The notes under the pieces are model-generated. The model ran no database searches. It saw only the letters and a list, made by a program, of their open reading frames with translations, and was not told where the DNA came from. Below are positions 32,986 to 42,265 of a stretch of 64,000 nucleotides of DNA, piece after piece. The stretch is from Planctomycetota bacterium. Its GTDB lineage: Bacteria; Planctomycetota; UBA1135; JACQFD01. The stretch's first letter is position 1, and the number at the start of each line of letters is the position of its first letter. The stretch is from contig JAEUHX010000087.1 in assembly GCA_016792805.1 (NCBI GenBank), positions 176,655-240,654 on the forward strand, read 5' to 3'. Made by a program: the position numbers and the translations under genes.

Positions 32986-34484
32986 GCGGCGGCCTCGCCT
33001 TGTCCGAGCGCCGCCGCGAGCACGCGTTCCGCGGTGCGCTCGGCGCCCGCGAATGTCGCCACCCAGCGGCCGCCGCGCAGTACGCCGATGCGGTCGGACA
33101 GCGCCAGCAGCTCCGGCAGATCGCTCGAAAGCAATAAAACCGCGGCGCCGTCGGCCGCCAGCTTTCGGATCCGGTCGTGGATCTCCGCGCGTCCGGCGAT
33201 ATCCACCCCCTGCGTGGGCTCGTCGAGAATCCACACTTTGGGCGCGCGGGCGAGCCAGCGGCCGAAAGCCACTTTTTGCTGATTGCCTCCGGAGAGCGTC
33301 GCCACGGCCGTCTCCAGCGATCCCGCCTTCACGTCCAGGGCAGAGATCACTTTTGTGGCGAGCGCCGCTTCCGCGTTTCGATCCATCCAACCGATACGCG
33401 TCAGCCGATCGAGCGAGGGAAGCGCCACATTCTCGCGAATCGAAAGATCGGGGACGACGCCGAGCGCGCGCCGATCCTCGGGCACGAGCGCCAAGCCGGC
33501 CTCGACGGCGGCGCCCACCGATCCGGCGCGCACGGGCCGGCCGTCGATCTCCACCATTCCGCTCTCCGCGCGCACGGCGCCGAAGAGCGCGCACGCAAGC
33601 TCCGTGCGCCCCGCTCCGACGAGCCCGCCCACGCCGAGAATCTCGCCGGCGCGGACCTCGAAGCTTACGGATCGCACGCCCGGCGCCGTGAGCTCCGAGA
33701 CTTTGCAGCGAATCGCCCCAAGCGGCCTCGGCTGGGAAATGTGATTCTCGCCCATGTCTCGCCCGACCATGGCGCGAATCCACTCTTCCCTCGTGCGCTC
33801 GCCGCGGCGCCAGCAGCCGACGGCGGCGCCATCGCGCAGCACGGTCACGCGGTCGCAAAGCGACTCGACCTCCTCGAGCCGATGCGACACATAGGCAATG
33901 GCAACGCCGTCGCGGCGCAATCCGACGACGGTCTCCCGCAACCGCGCCGCCTCGACCTCCGGCAGAACCGCCGTCGGCTCGTCGAGCACGAGTACGCGCG
34001 GTTGCGCGGCGAGCGCGCGCGCCATGCACAAAAGCTGGCGGCGCGCGGCCGAGAGATCGCCGGCCTTCCGTCGCAGCTCTGAAGCCACAAATCCGAGCTG
34101 CTCGAGACAGCGCCGCGCCTGCGGCTCCCGCTCGCGCCACTCGCGGCCGCCCGGCGCCGCGCCGAAAAGTACGTTCTCAAGAATGGTGAACCCGGGAACG
34201 ACCGCCGGATGCTGATGCACCACAGCGATTCCGAGCGCCCGCGACGACGACGGGTCGAGCCGCGCGATGGGGCGGCCGCCGCACTCGAGGTGCCCCCTGT
34301 CGGGCGCGAGCGCTCCATCCAGCACGGCGAGCAGCGTGCTTTTCCCCGCGCCGTTCTCGCCGATGAGCCCGTGCACCTCGCCCGCGCGCAGCTCAAGGTC
34401 GACGCCGCGCAGCGCGCGCACGGCGCCAAAGCGCTTCTCGATCGCGCGGAGCGCGACAGCGGGAGCGGGCTCGGGCGGCGCCAT
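32982..34484 (-). CDS. ABC sugar importer ATPase, two domains
   Basis: ATG 34484 gives a 500-residue protein with tandem ATPase domains. Domain 1: Walker A GENGAGKST, LVLDEPTAVLP. Domain 2: degenerate Walker A GLVGAGRTE, signature LSGGNQQKVAFGRWL, ILDEPTQGVD. This layout is typical of RbsA/RhaT ATPases, where the second site is usually catalytically weak. It is the first gene of the importer operon. Confidence 0.92.
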   Translation of the reverse strand: MAPPEPAPAVALRAIEKRFGAVRALRGVDLELRAGEVHGLIGENGAGKSTLLAVLDGALAPDRGHLECGGRPIARLDPSSSRALGIAVVHQHPAVVPGFTILENVLFGAAPGGREWREREPQARRCLEQLGFVASELRRKAGDLSAARRQLLCMARALAAQPRVLVLDEPTAVLPEVEAARLRETVVGLRRDGVAIAYVSHRLEEVESLCDRVTVLRDGAAVGCWRRGERTREEWIRAMVGRDMGENHISQPRPLGAIRCKVSELTAPGVRSVSFEVRAGEILGVGGLVGAGRTELACALFGAVRAESGMVEIDGRPVRAGSVGAAVEAGLALVPEDRRALGVVPDLSIRENVALPSLDRLTRIGWMDRNAEAALATKVISALDVKAGSLETAVATLSGGNQQKVAFGRWLARAPKVWILDEPTQGVDIAGRAEIHDRIRKLAADGAAVLLLSSDLPELLALSDRIGVLRGGRWVATFAGAERTAERVLAAALGQGEAAA

Positions 34485-34562
34485 GGCCCCCAGTCTGCGC
34501 GCGCCGAACAGCAGGACCAAATGGGACTTGTACGCCGGGCGTCGCGGAGCGAGCTTGCGGCC

Positions 34563-35276
34563 ATGGCGCTCCCCCGAAGCCTCGCTCTCGCTGCCCTCGC
34601 GCTCGCCTCCTGCCGTACCCTCCCGCGCGCGGTTCCTGAGCACGAGGCGACGAAGCCGGCGCCGAATAGCTCGATGGCCGAGCGCACGGCCGACCTGGCG
34701 CGCCTCGCGGCGGGCAGCGACGCAAAAGTGATCTTCCTCGGCGATTCGATCACGCAGGGCTGGGAGGACGCCGGGCACGAAATGTGGCACGAGCATTTCA
34801 CACATCGCGGCGCGCTCAATCTCGGCGTGAGCGGCGACCGAACCGAGCACGTGCTGTGGCGATTCCGGCAGGGCCATTACGACGGGCTGCGCCCTCGGCT
34901 CGTCGTTCTGATGATTGGCACCAATAATACTGGGCACCGCATGGATTCGCCGGCCAAGGTCGCCGACGGAATCGAATCCATCCTTCGGGAGATCGAAGCG
35001 CGCTGGAGTTCGCCGCATGTGCTTCTGCTTGCGATTTTTCCGCGGGGAGAGAGAGCCGACGACCCCAAGAGGCTCAACAATGTCGCCGTGAATGAGCTCA
35101 TCCGCCCCCTGGCGGACGGGAGCCGCGTCGAGTGGCTCGACATCGGCTCCATGTTTCTCGGCGCCGACGGGAGCGCTCGCAAGGAACTCCTTCCCGATTT
35201 GCTGCATCTGAGCCCGCAGGGCTATGCGCTCTGGGCCAAGGCGATCCTCCCCGTGATCGAAATGTGGTGTCGGTGA
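34563..35276 (+). CDS. SGNH/GDSL-type lipoprotein hydrolase
   Basis: ATG 34563 gives 237 residues with a lipoprotein signal ending LASC (Cys 17). The SGNH blocks are clear: GDSITQGW (Ser nucleophile), GVSGDRTEHVLWR (Gly), GTNNTG (Asn) and DLLHLSPQGYALWA (Asp and His). It is close to platelet-activating-factor acetylhydrolase-like esterases of bacteria that degrade polysaccharides, where it may remove acetyl groups from sugars. It is divergent from the sugar importer. Confidence 0.9.
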   Translation: MALPRSLALAALALASCRTLPRAVPEHEATKPAPNSSMAERTADLARLAAGSDAKVIFLGDSITQGWEDAGHEMWHEHFTHRGALNLGVSGDRTEHVLWRFRQGHYDGLRPRLVVLMIGTNNTGHRMDSPAKVADGIESILREIEARWSSPHVLLLAIFPRGERADDPKRLNNVAVNELIRPLADGSRVEWLDIGSMFLGADGSARKELLPDLLHLSPQGYALWAKAILPVIEMWCR

Positions 35277-35372
35277 CGATTCGCGGTCCAAAGCAGCGCG
35301 CCGCGCCGGAACGCGGAAGCTCCGACGCGGCGCAGAGGAGAAGAGTGGAGAGTTGAGATCTGCCGTCTTCGA

Positions 35373-36197
35373 CTACTCGAAGACGACGTGGACTGCCTGG
35401 GTGAGGGCAAGGATCTGCTGGGTGAGATCCGCCGGCTCCGGGCCAAGCAGCGGGGCGAAGGCGGCGACACCCTGGATATCGTACGACTGGCCCTTCAGCG
35501 CGGGGCTCGGGGGCAGCGGAATGCACTGCTGGTTGTTGCCCGTGAAATCGACGCGGTCGAAGTACTGGATGAGCAGCGTGCAGCCCGAGAAGAAGGGCGG
35601 CGACGGAGCCGCGAAGCCCTCGGCGAGCGGGCTGGTGCCGAGGTAATAGTAGGTCTCAACGATCGGCTTGTTGGCCGTGATGTTCACCGTGAGGCAGCAC
35701 TGCGCCTTGTTGAGATTGACTTCAAGGCGCGCGCCGACGCAGCCACAGCCGTAGTCGTAGGTCTTGATCTTGTAGTTGCAGGTCTTGCAGTCGTTCTTGT
35801 CCTTCTCTTTATCCTTATCCTTGTCCTTGCACTTGTCTTTGCACTTATCCTTGTCTTTGCACTTACCTTTGCACTTGTCCTTGTCTTTGTCTATGTCTTT
35901 GCACTTGTCGCTATCTTTATCCTTGTCTTTATCCTTGTCTTTACCCTTGTCCTTGTCCTTCTCCTTGCAGTCCTTGTCGTCGTCGTCCTGCCACCCTTTC
36001 TTGCCCCAGGGGCCGCAGTCGTCGTCGTTGTCCCACTTGCTGGGCCAGCACTTATTGGATTCCTTCCAGTCCTTCTTCCATTCATTACAGAAGTCCTCCT
36101 TCCACTTCTTGCCTCCCCCTGGGGCAGCCACGGAAGGGGCGGCCATCCCGACGAGAAGAGTAGCTGCGAAGAGAGAGAACGAAGCGAGCTTCAACAT
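35373..36197 (-). CDS. Secreted Asp/Lys-repeat, Cys-containing protein
   Basis: From ATG 36197 the product has 274 residues. A signal peptide (residues 1-25) is followed by a Trp- and Cys-containing segment, then about 70 residues of alternating Lys and Asp with periodic Cys (KDKDKDK, KCKDK units), then a globular part with GCGCVGARLEVNLN and further Cys. The low-complexity tract could bind metal or a charged polymer. No family is recognised. The C-terminal domain resembles a small secreted beta-sandwich but I cannot name it. Confidence 0.75.
   Translation of the reverse strand: MLKLASFSLFAATLLVGMAAPSVAAPGGGKKWKEDFCNEWKKDWKESNKCWPSKWDNDDDCGPWGKKGWQDDDDKDCKEKDKDKGKDKDKDKDKDSDKCKDIDKDKDKCKGKCKDKDKCKDKCKDKDKDKEKDKNDCKTCNYKIKTYDYGCGCVGARLEVNLNKAQCCLTVNITANKPIVETYYYLGTSPLAEGFAAPSPPFFSGCTLLIQYFDRVDFTGNNQQCIPLPPSPALKGQSYDIQGVAAFAPLLGPEPADLTQQILALTQAVHVVFE
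35785..35985 (-). repeat. Low-complexity DNA tract encoding Lys-Asp repeats
   Basis: The DNA consists of degenerate 6-mer units (ctttgtcctt-like on the plus strand) encoding Lys-Asp pairs. The opposite strand is open and would encode a Leu/Ser/His polymer, which is an artefact of the repeat. Such tracts change length by slippage, so strains may differ in repeat number. Confidence 0.8.
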
Positions 36198-36546
36198 AAG
36201 AGAAACCGGCCAGGAGCAGATGGGTTGGGAGAGTGCGGTTGCCCCGGCGAGCACCTCGCGCGCCGGACGAGATCAACAAAACCCAAGGTCCGGCGATGTC
36301 CAGCCGGCTGGCGAACTTCGCCGTTCATGGCTCTCCGGCGCCCGTCTCGCTTGCACCTTCGGACGGCGGCGTCCTCCGTCCACGCAGCCGAGGTCCCGGG
36401 ACTCCAGATGGCGCAATCTGCTGGATCTCAAATGCTTGCGGATGGCCTGATGGCCCTGCCCGTGCGCCCACACAGCGAGCGAGATGTGGGCGCGCGCGGC
36501 GCAACACCGCCGCGCGAACTTTTTTCCTACGAACTACTTTCCGGCC
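36198..36546. other. Gene-free stretch
   Basis: These 349 bases upstream of the Asp/Lys protein gene and downstream of the DUF1080 gene hold its promoter. Short frames on both strands lack start sites or domain content. Nothing else is recognised. Confidence 0.5.
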
Positions 36547-37329
36547 TCAGAGCGGGCGAACCCAAATATTCCGGTAACGCACCGGGTTGCCGTGGTCCTG
36601 AAGCAGCAGCGGAGCCTTCGGCTCGTGGGGTGTGTACTTCGCAACCGCGCGGTGCGCCGTAGCACCCAGAAGGTCGACGCCGTGATGCACACAAATGCCG
36701 TTGTGAAAGACCGTGATGTTGGCGGGCGAGACGAGCTTCTCGCCCTCGAAGCGCGGCCCCCGGAACAGGATGTCGTAGCTCTGCCATTCGCCCGGCGCGC
36801 GACAAGCATTTACTTCGGGCGGCTTCTGCCCATAAAGCGCGGCGGCTTGGCCGTCGGCATAGGTTCTGTTCTTGTAGGAGTCGAGCACCTGCACTTCGTA
36901 GCGCCCCATGAGGAAGACACCACTATTTCCACGTCCCTGCGATTCGCTCTCGGCCTTGGCCGGCGTGGCCCACTCGAGGTGAAGCTGACAATCGCCGAAG
37001 CCGTCGCGCGTCTGCAAGTTGCCGGTGCCGTTCACCTCCATGGCGCCGTCGACGAGCTTCCACCCCGCCTCCTTGCCGGAGTCGGTCTGCCAGCGCGAAA
37101 GATCCTTTCCGTCGAAAAGTACGATCGCGTCACTCGGCGGTTTTGTTCCTTCTCCCGGCGTGACGACCGGCGGCACGGGCCGCTGCTTGTCGTGCACACG
37201 CCACGCCTTGCCGTCACGCCCTGCGGGCAGATGCGGCGTGTCGTCGTAGCCGACGGAAGCGTCTTGAGAGCGGGCGAGCCATGCGCCGCCTACCGCGGCG
37301 AACGGAATGAGAGCATGCGCGAGCTTCAT
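36547..37329 (-). CDS. Secreted DUF1080 (3-keto-disaccharide hydrolase) protein
   Basis: This 260-residue protein has a signal peptide (about 1-21) and the DUF1080 jelly-roll domain (IVLFDGKDLSRWQ, WKLVDGAMEVNG, HLEWATP, GNSGVFLMGRYEVQVLDSY, YDILFRGPRF). Members bind or hydrolyse sugars and are expanded in Planctomycetota and Bacteroidota. It lies downstream of the giant alpha-mannosidase in the same direction, 39 bases away, so the two are probably co-transcribed. Confidence 0.9.
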   Translation of the reverse strand: MKLAHALIPFAAVGGAWLARSQDASVGYDDTPHLPAGRDGKAWRVHDKQRPVPPVVTPGEGTKPPSDAIVLFDGKDLSRWQTDSGKEAGWKLVDGAMEVNGTGNLQTRDGFGDCQLHLEWATPAKAESESQGRGNSGVFLMGRYEVQVLDSYKNRTYADGQAAALYGQKPPEVNACRAPGEWQSYDILFRGPRFEGEKLVSPANITVFHNGICVHHGVDLLGATAHRAVAKYTPHEPKAPLLLQDHGNPVRYRNIWVRPL

Positions 37330-37368
37330 GGCGGGATCATGGCGCGGCGCGGGCGAAGCGCAACGAAG

Positions 37369-40300
37369 TTACTTTCGCGGCGCGAGGAGCAGCTCGCCGA
37401 AGAGCGAGGAGTCCTTTCCCCCCGTCATGCCCGGCGTCCATTGCACGGCGCCGCGGTAGCCGGAGCCGTCGTCGTCGTTGGCGATGCAGCCGAGCCCAAG
37501 GACCGCCTGCGCATCGAGCGGGATCTTCGGGAGGCTACTTTTCGGAAGCAGGAGCTCATAGCGCGTGCGGTCGGCGGCGCGCACGATGGCACATCGCGCG
37601 CCATCGACGCGCCCCGTGGCGCCGCCATCGCCGCCGTACCAGCACCAGACGAGCGGGCCCGAAGAAGTGAGCGCGGCGCCGAACTCGAGGTCCTTTCCGC
37701 TGTAACCGGATGTTACCGCGGGAGAGATGGAGAGAGCCATCTGTATCGAATCGCCGCGCCAAATGGTGGCATTGCGCTCCGGCTGACGATGGACATCGTC
37801 GGGCACCTCGAACGCAAACGCGAGACCGGTTGCCCCATATCGTGAGGCGAACCGGAAGGAGCCGAGCTCACTTTTTGCTTCTATAAACTCCTCGGACGTC
37901 CACTCGCTCAGGTCGCCGTCGATCGACAGGGAGTCGAGGCCGGGACGCGCCACGGCCTGCGGCGCGATCGAGTAGGCCGCGGAGGCGGAGTTTCCGTCGC
38001 AGGTGGCACTCAGCACGCCGCGGCTCGGCGCGTCCGATGCCGGCTTGATCTCAAAATCCACATCCACTGCGCGGATGCCGTCCGAATCCTTGGCGCGCTG
38101 CGCAACCTGCCGAGTGCTCCAGCCAGCTGGAGCCGCGATGGCAACCTTCGCCGTCCCCATCGCATCGGCGAAGCCCTCAAGGCGAACCGTTGCAATCGTT
38201 GTATCGCCCGGCTTGAGGCGAACGACGTCGGAGCCGAATCGCAGGATCTTACTGCTCCGATCCGCCGTGAGAGCTGTGGGGTTGCTATAGGCCACACGGC
38301 CGCCGCCGTGGGCTTTGATGATTTCATACGTCGGGAGCACCTCAGGCCGACCCATGCGGGCCAAGCCGATCACCTCGTTCATGTGCCACAACCCGGATTC
38401 ATACAGATCCTCGGTCTTCCCCCATCTCGCGCGCGGCCCCATTCGCTCCCAGCTGATCCCCAACGATCCCGCGACGAGGCCGCGACCCTTCACGAACTTC
38501 CTGCTGGAGTCCTCAATGGTTTGGATCGGCAGGAATTCCATCTCCACGAAGGCCCTGTCAAACGCCTTCGCATCCGTTGCAACCCAGAGGACCTCTTTTG
38601 TGGTAAGAGAATCGCTCCCCGCGCTCGCCGTCGCCGTGATCTCGATCGCAGCCGCTCGATCGCCGAGCGCGGCCGCGAGGCTCTTCGCATCGAGGAGAAT
38701 TGCGCCCTCAGCGGATCGCTCCGGCGGGAGCTGCGTTGAGTCCCACTCGAGGCGCACCCCGGGAAGATCGCCCGCGGAGAGGGCACCGTGCACATCAAGA
38801 GTGGTGTCCCGGAGCCGGTTCACAAAAAACACGGGGATCCGCATCGCCTCCGTGCCCAACACCACAAATCGCTGCGCCGAAACCACGCCGAGGGCGCCGT
38901 TCCCGTAGGTCCCTTCGCCGAGGTTCTCGAGCCACGGACGTGCCACGTCGGCCGGAGACTCGGGGGGCGAGAATCCCCGCTCCGCAGCGCGCGGAACGCG
39001 CAGGCGAATCGAGATCACGGCCCACGGAGCCATCTCGCCGACCTGCACGGCGCCGTCTTGGAGGGTCAGCGGACGAATCGTGCGCTCGAGCGCGTCACAT
39101 TCTTGAGCTTCAAGAATCGTGAACGCCTCCGACTTGAGTGATACCGAACTATACCGTCCGCCGCCGTTCCACAGCCGCGCGACGATCCAAGCGTCCTTCG
39201 CACCCGGATGGGTCTGGGTCGCCGGCAGCTTCCACTGCGCCTCTCCATAGCCCTCGGGCTTCAGTGACCACAACTCAACTCCCTGGCCCACGACCTCGAG
39301 GTAGGAGCGAGTGTTCCGGCCTCTCGCCGCTTCTCCAGGAAATGAGGTCACCCTCAGTGGCGCTCGCAGCTCTGCGGCGCGGGCACTCACCTCGGCTTCG
39401 CGGAAGTCGCGCGGATCCACGAGAAGTGCATACCGGAAACTGTGGGATCCATGCATCGAGCCGAGAGGCGATCCGTCCGGGTGGCGGCGCCGCGGCTCAT
39501 CGATCCACGCGCCCGCGGGCCAGCTTGTGTTCGATCGCAACAGATTCAGCCCAAGCGTGCCATCGGCGCCGAAGTGCACACTCGATGGCCCGCCCGAGAG
39601 CAGCGCCGCCGTTCCCGCCGTCACTCCCGCCGCCGCCGTCGCCTCCACCTCCGTGGGCTGCAGCAACCAGCGCGGCTCGCGCGCGATGTGAGTGATCCTC
39701 TCGGTCAGCTGTGCGGTCGGAAGCTCAAGAATCCGCTCGCCGTCATCGTCGAGATACCGGAGTCGCTCGAAGGGTCCGATCCGGATGCGGAAGTCGGGAG
39801 CGTTGGAATCCACGGCGAGATCGCCGTAGGGGCGGCTTCCTTCCTCAACAATCGTCGTCGTGACTCCCCAACGCACCAATGCCACAGCCAGCTCGTTCGC
39901 GGCACGCCGCAGCGCTGCATCCGCGCTCCGCGGAATCGTAATCTCTCCCACACCGAGTGCCGCAAGCACGCGCCGCTCGCCGGCAAAGCTGGCCTCGAGC
40001 GTGAACGCCGCGCCGAGACCCGCCCAGCCATGGCACGCCTGGTCAAGAGTCCACGGGTCCTTTGCCGTATCCACTTCCCGGGAGAACGGCCGCGCAATGA
40101 CCGCCGCCGCCGTCTCGCAGAGCGGGCGAGCGCCCGTCATCGCGATCGGGAACTCGACACGCAACAATTCGTTGCGTCCTCGATAATTGAGAATCTGTGT
40201 CTCGCATTCGAGGACGCGCGATCCGGGGCGCAGCTTGAGCGTCTGCCGTTTCGTGAACGTCGGATACTCGGCCGTGAGGTCCGCGGTACCGGGCGGCGCA

Positions 40301-42198
40301 GGAGCCGCCGAGAGCTGCGCGCGCACTTTCGTGCCCGGCGCGCGCTTTCCTGTCGGGGCCAGATGCCAGGGCCCTTCCCCATGCCCAGGAAGATTGGGAT
40401 ATTCCTCGAGGACGACGACGTCGTTGCCGGCGCTCCGCAGCCACTCACGATTCTGTTGTTTATCAAAGATGCTGGAGATGGCGCCGCCGCGCTCGAGGTC
40501 GAGAGTCACTCTCAAGAATTCGTTCTCAAGGATCGTGGAGGCCAACACCCCGCTCGGTGGCTCGACGTCCTCTCGCACTTTGTAGCCCACCGCAGGAATC
40601 CCCTCGCGCTCGCGCGGTATGGAGTTCCAAACAATGTCGGTCGTCGCAATACCGCTCAAGCCATTGAATCTGCGGATTCTGTCACACGCGTAACGTGTGG
40701 ACTCCAGCGCCTGCTCCAGGGCATCGCGGTAACCCGACATCACGTCGAGGTAAACCTGATCCGACATCGAACCGGTGACGGCGTCGTGATGTGCATTGAA
40801 CAACAATTGCCGCCACGCGCGGTCGAGGGAGCGGCTTGGGTAGGGAGCGCCTTCGAGCCACGCCAGCGTGCTCCACAATTCCGCCTGCCGCAGCGCGTCT
40901 TCACATTCGCGCTGCGCCGCCTTGAGGTCACCGAACGAGACGGGGCATCCGGTGTAGATCGGATTCATGTCGCGGGTAATGGCCGGGGGCACGATCCCGC
41001 GCTCGCGAACCTCTCGCTCCACGGCTGCGAAGAAGCCGTCGGCCGTATCGATGACGACGCGCGGCGAAATATACGTTTGGTTCCACGCCTGCACGAGCTC
41101 ACAGAGATTCTCCAGCGGCCGCACGAAGTCCATGTGCATTGGCACGAGCACATGGTGAGTCAATGCGGGGCGCTTCAAGTCGTCGAACATGGCGGCCAGC
41201 TGTGCATTCGTGAACTCGCGGTCCGCCGACCCGCGGTTGCTCCCATAGGCGAGCTTCTCGTAGCCGTATCCGTAATGTCCTGTCTGGTAGTGGGTCAGGA
41301 GGCTTCGGCCATCTGGGGAAGTCCACAGAAACTCGCTCGGGAAGTTCACTTTGTCGCGCGGCGCGCCCCATTGGTGGAAGGGCCCTCGCGCGAAGCTCGC
41401 CGCCGACAACCCCGCTTGCGCCATGAGAGACGGGAAAGACGGATCGTGCCCAAATACGTCACATTGCCACGCCGTGCGTCCGGAGCCGCCCAGCACTTCG
41501 CGCTGAAAAAGTGATCCATACACAGCGCTGCGCAGCGCCGTCTCGCCGGAGACGAGCGTACTGGAAAGCTCATTGTACGTTCCGCCGACGACGCCGACCC
41601 TTCCCTCGCGCACGAGCGCCCGCAGCTCACCGAGGCGATTCGGATTGGCCTCGATCCAAGTCTTTAAATAGGGAAGCTGGTGAAGCGCCACTTTGAATTC
41701 TGTATTCTTTGCGCACTGCTCGAGATAGGCGTCGACAAGCCCGATTCCCGGCCCCTGGTGCGCATCGAGCAGCCGTCCCGTCTCCGCATAATTAGCCTGT
41801 GTGTTCCACCAAACGGGATCGAAGTGGAATCCGGGGACGAGGTACATCGTCCAACCCGGATCGGGCTTCGGAACAGTGAACTTCACTGTTTCCAGCGCTG
41901 CGTCGCCCTCGACGAGCCGCGCGGTGAACGCGCCTCCAGCCGGCGCGTCCAGCGTGAGGAGCCGCGGCACGCCATCGCCGAAGGCCGCCGCCCGCTCGCG
42001 AGCTCGGACGCCGCCTGCCTCATCGATGAGTTCCACAAAAGCCCCGGCCGGCGCGTCGCGGAGCGACACCTGCACCACCGCCTTCGGAGCCGCAGCCGTG
42101 CCCGCTACGGCCGCCGTCGGCGACACCTCGAGCCTTCCCAGCTCGGTCGACTGGAATCGGAGGAGGAGCAGCGCGCAGAGGGCGATGGCATGGGACAT
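37369..42198 (-). CDS. Giant secreted GH38 alpha-mannosidase with C-terminal CBM9-like domain
   Basis: ATG 42198 starts a 1609-residue protein with a signal peptide. The GH38 catalytic domain shows the metal-binding H125-x-D127 (GFHFDPVWWN) and the nucleophile Asp 247 in WQCDVFGHD. The mannosidase middle and C-terminal beta-domains follow to about residue 1150. The last 200 residues hold a CBM9-like domain (DGDLSEWTSEEFIE, TGLAFAFEVPDDV, SIQMALSISP). It would trim alpha-mannosides from glycans outside the cytoplasm. It is longer than the usual 850-1050 residues because of the extra beta-domains. Confidence 0.9.
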   Translation of the reverse strand: MSHAIALCALLLLRFQSTELGRLEVSPTAAVAGTAAAPKAVVQVSLRDAPAGAFVELIDEAGGVRARERAAAFGDGVPRLLTLDAPAGGAFTARLVEGDAALETVKFTVPKPDPGWTMYLVPGFHFDPVWWNTQANYAETGRLLDAHQGPGIGLVDAYLEQCAKNTEFKVALHQLPYLKTWIEANPNRLGELRALVREGRVGVVGGTYNELSSTLVSGETALRSAVYGSLFQREVLGGSGRTAWQCDVFGHDPSFPSLMAQAGLSAASFARGPFHQWGAPRDKVNFPSEFLWTSPDGRSLLTHYQTGHYGYGYEKLAYGSNRGSADREFTNAQLAAMFDDLKRPALTHHVLVPMHMDFVRPLENLCELVQAWNQTYISPRVVIDTADGFFAAVEREVRERGIVPPAITRDMNPIYTGCPVSFGDLKAAQRECEDALRQAELWSTLAWLEGAPYPSRSLDRAWRQLLFNAHHDAVTGSMSDQVYLDVMSGYRDALEQALESTRYACDRIRRFNGLSGIATTDIVWNSIPREREGIPAVGYKVREDVEPPSGVLASTILENEFLRVTLDLERGGAISSIFDKQQNREWLRSAGNDVVVLEEYPNLPGHGEGPWHLAPTGKRAPGTKVRAQLSAAPAPPGTADLTAEYPTFTKRQTLKLRPGSRVLECETQILNYRGRNELLRVEFPIAMTGARPLCETAAAVIARPFSREVDTAKDPWTLDQACHGWAGLGAAFTLEASFAGERRVLAALGVGEITIPRSADAALRRAANELAVALVRWGVTTTIVEEGSRPYGDLAVDSNAPDFRIRIGPFERLRYLDDDGERILELPTAQLTERITHIAREPRWLLQPTEVEATAAAGVTAGTAALLSGGPSSVHFGADGTLGLNLLRSNTSWPAGAWIDEPRRRHPDGSPLGSMHGSHSFRYALLVDPRDFREAEVSARAAELRAPLRVTSFPGEAARGRNTRSYLEVVGQGVELWSLKPEGYGEAQWKLPATQTHPGAKDAWIVARLWNGGGRYSSVSLKSEAFTILEAQECDALERTIRPLTLQDGAVQVGEMAPWAVISIRLRVPRAAERGFSPPESPADVARPWLENLGEGTYGNGALGVVSAQRFVVLGTEAMRIPVFFVNRLRDTTLDVHGALSAGDLPGVRLEWDSTQLPPERSAEGAILLDAKSLAAALGDRAAAIEITATASAGSDSLTTKEVLWVATDAKAFDRAFVEMEFLPIQTIEDSSRKFVKGRGLVAGSLGISWERMGPRARWGKTEDLYESGLWHMNEVIGLARMGRPEVLPTYEIIKAHGGGRVAYSNPTALTADRSSKILRFGSDVVRLKPGDTTIATVRLEGFADAMGTAKVAIAAPAGWSTRQVAQRAKDSDGIRAVDVDFEIKPASDAPSRGVLSATCDGNSASAAYSIAPQAVARPGLDSLSIDGDLSEWTSEEFIEAKSELGSFRFASRYGATGLAFAFEVPDDVHRQPERNATIWRGDSIQMALSISPAVTSGYSGKDLEFGAALTSSGPLVWCWYGGDGGATGRVDGARCAIVRAADRTRYELLLPKSSLPKIPLDAQAVLGLGCIANDDDGSGYRGAVQWTPGMTGGKDSSLFGELLLAPRK

Positions 42199-42265
42199 GG
42201 CGCGACGATTCTGACGCACTCGCGCCTCCCTTGCTTCGCTCCCGCGCCGACGCTCCGATGGGCCG

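Noticed and set aside
35388..36662. Long plus-strand frame opposite the Asp/Lys protein
   Set aside because: Its Leu/Ser/His polymer is the antisense of the Lys-Asp repeat; there is no start site or domain.
39442..41514. 690-residue plus-strand frame opposite the mannosidase
   Set aside because: High GC keeps the antisense frame open; its product is Arg-rich with no domain, while the minus strand encodes a full GH38 enzyme.
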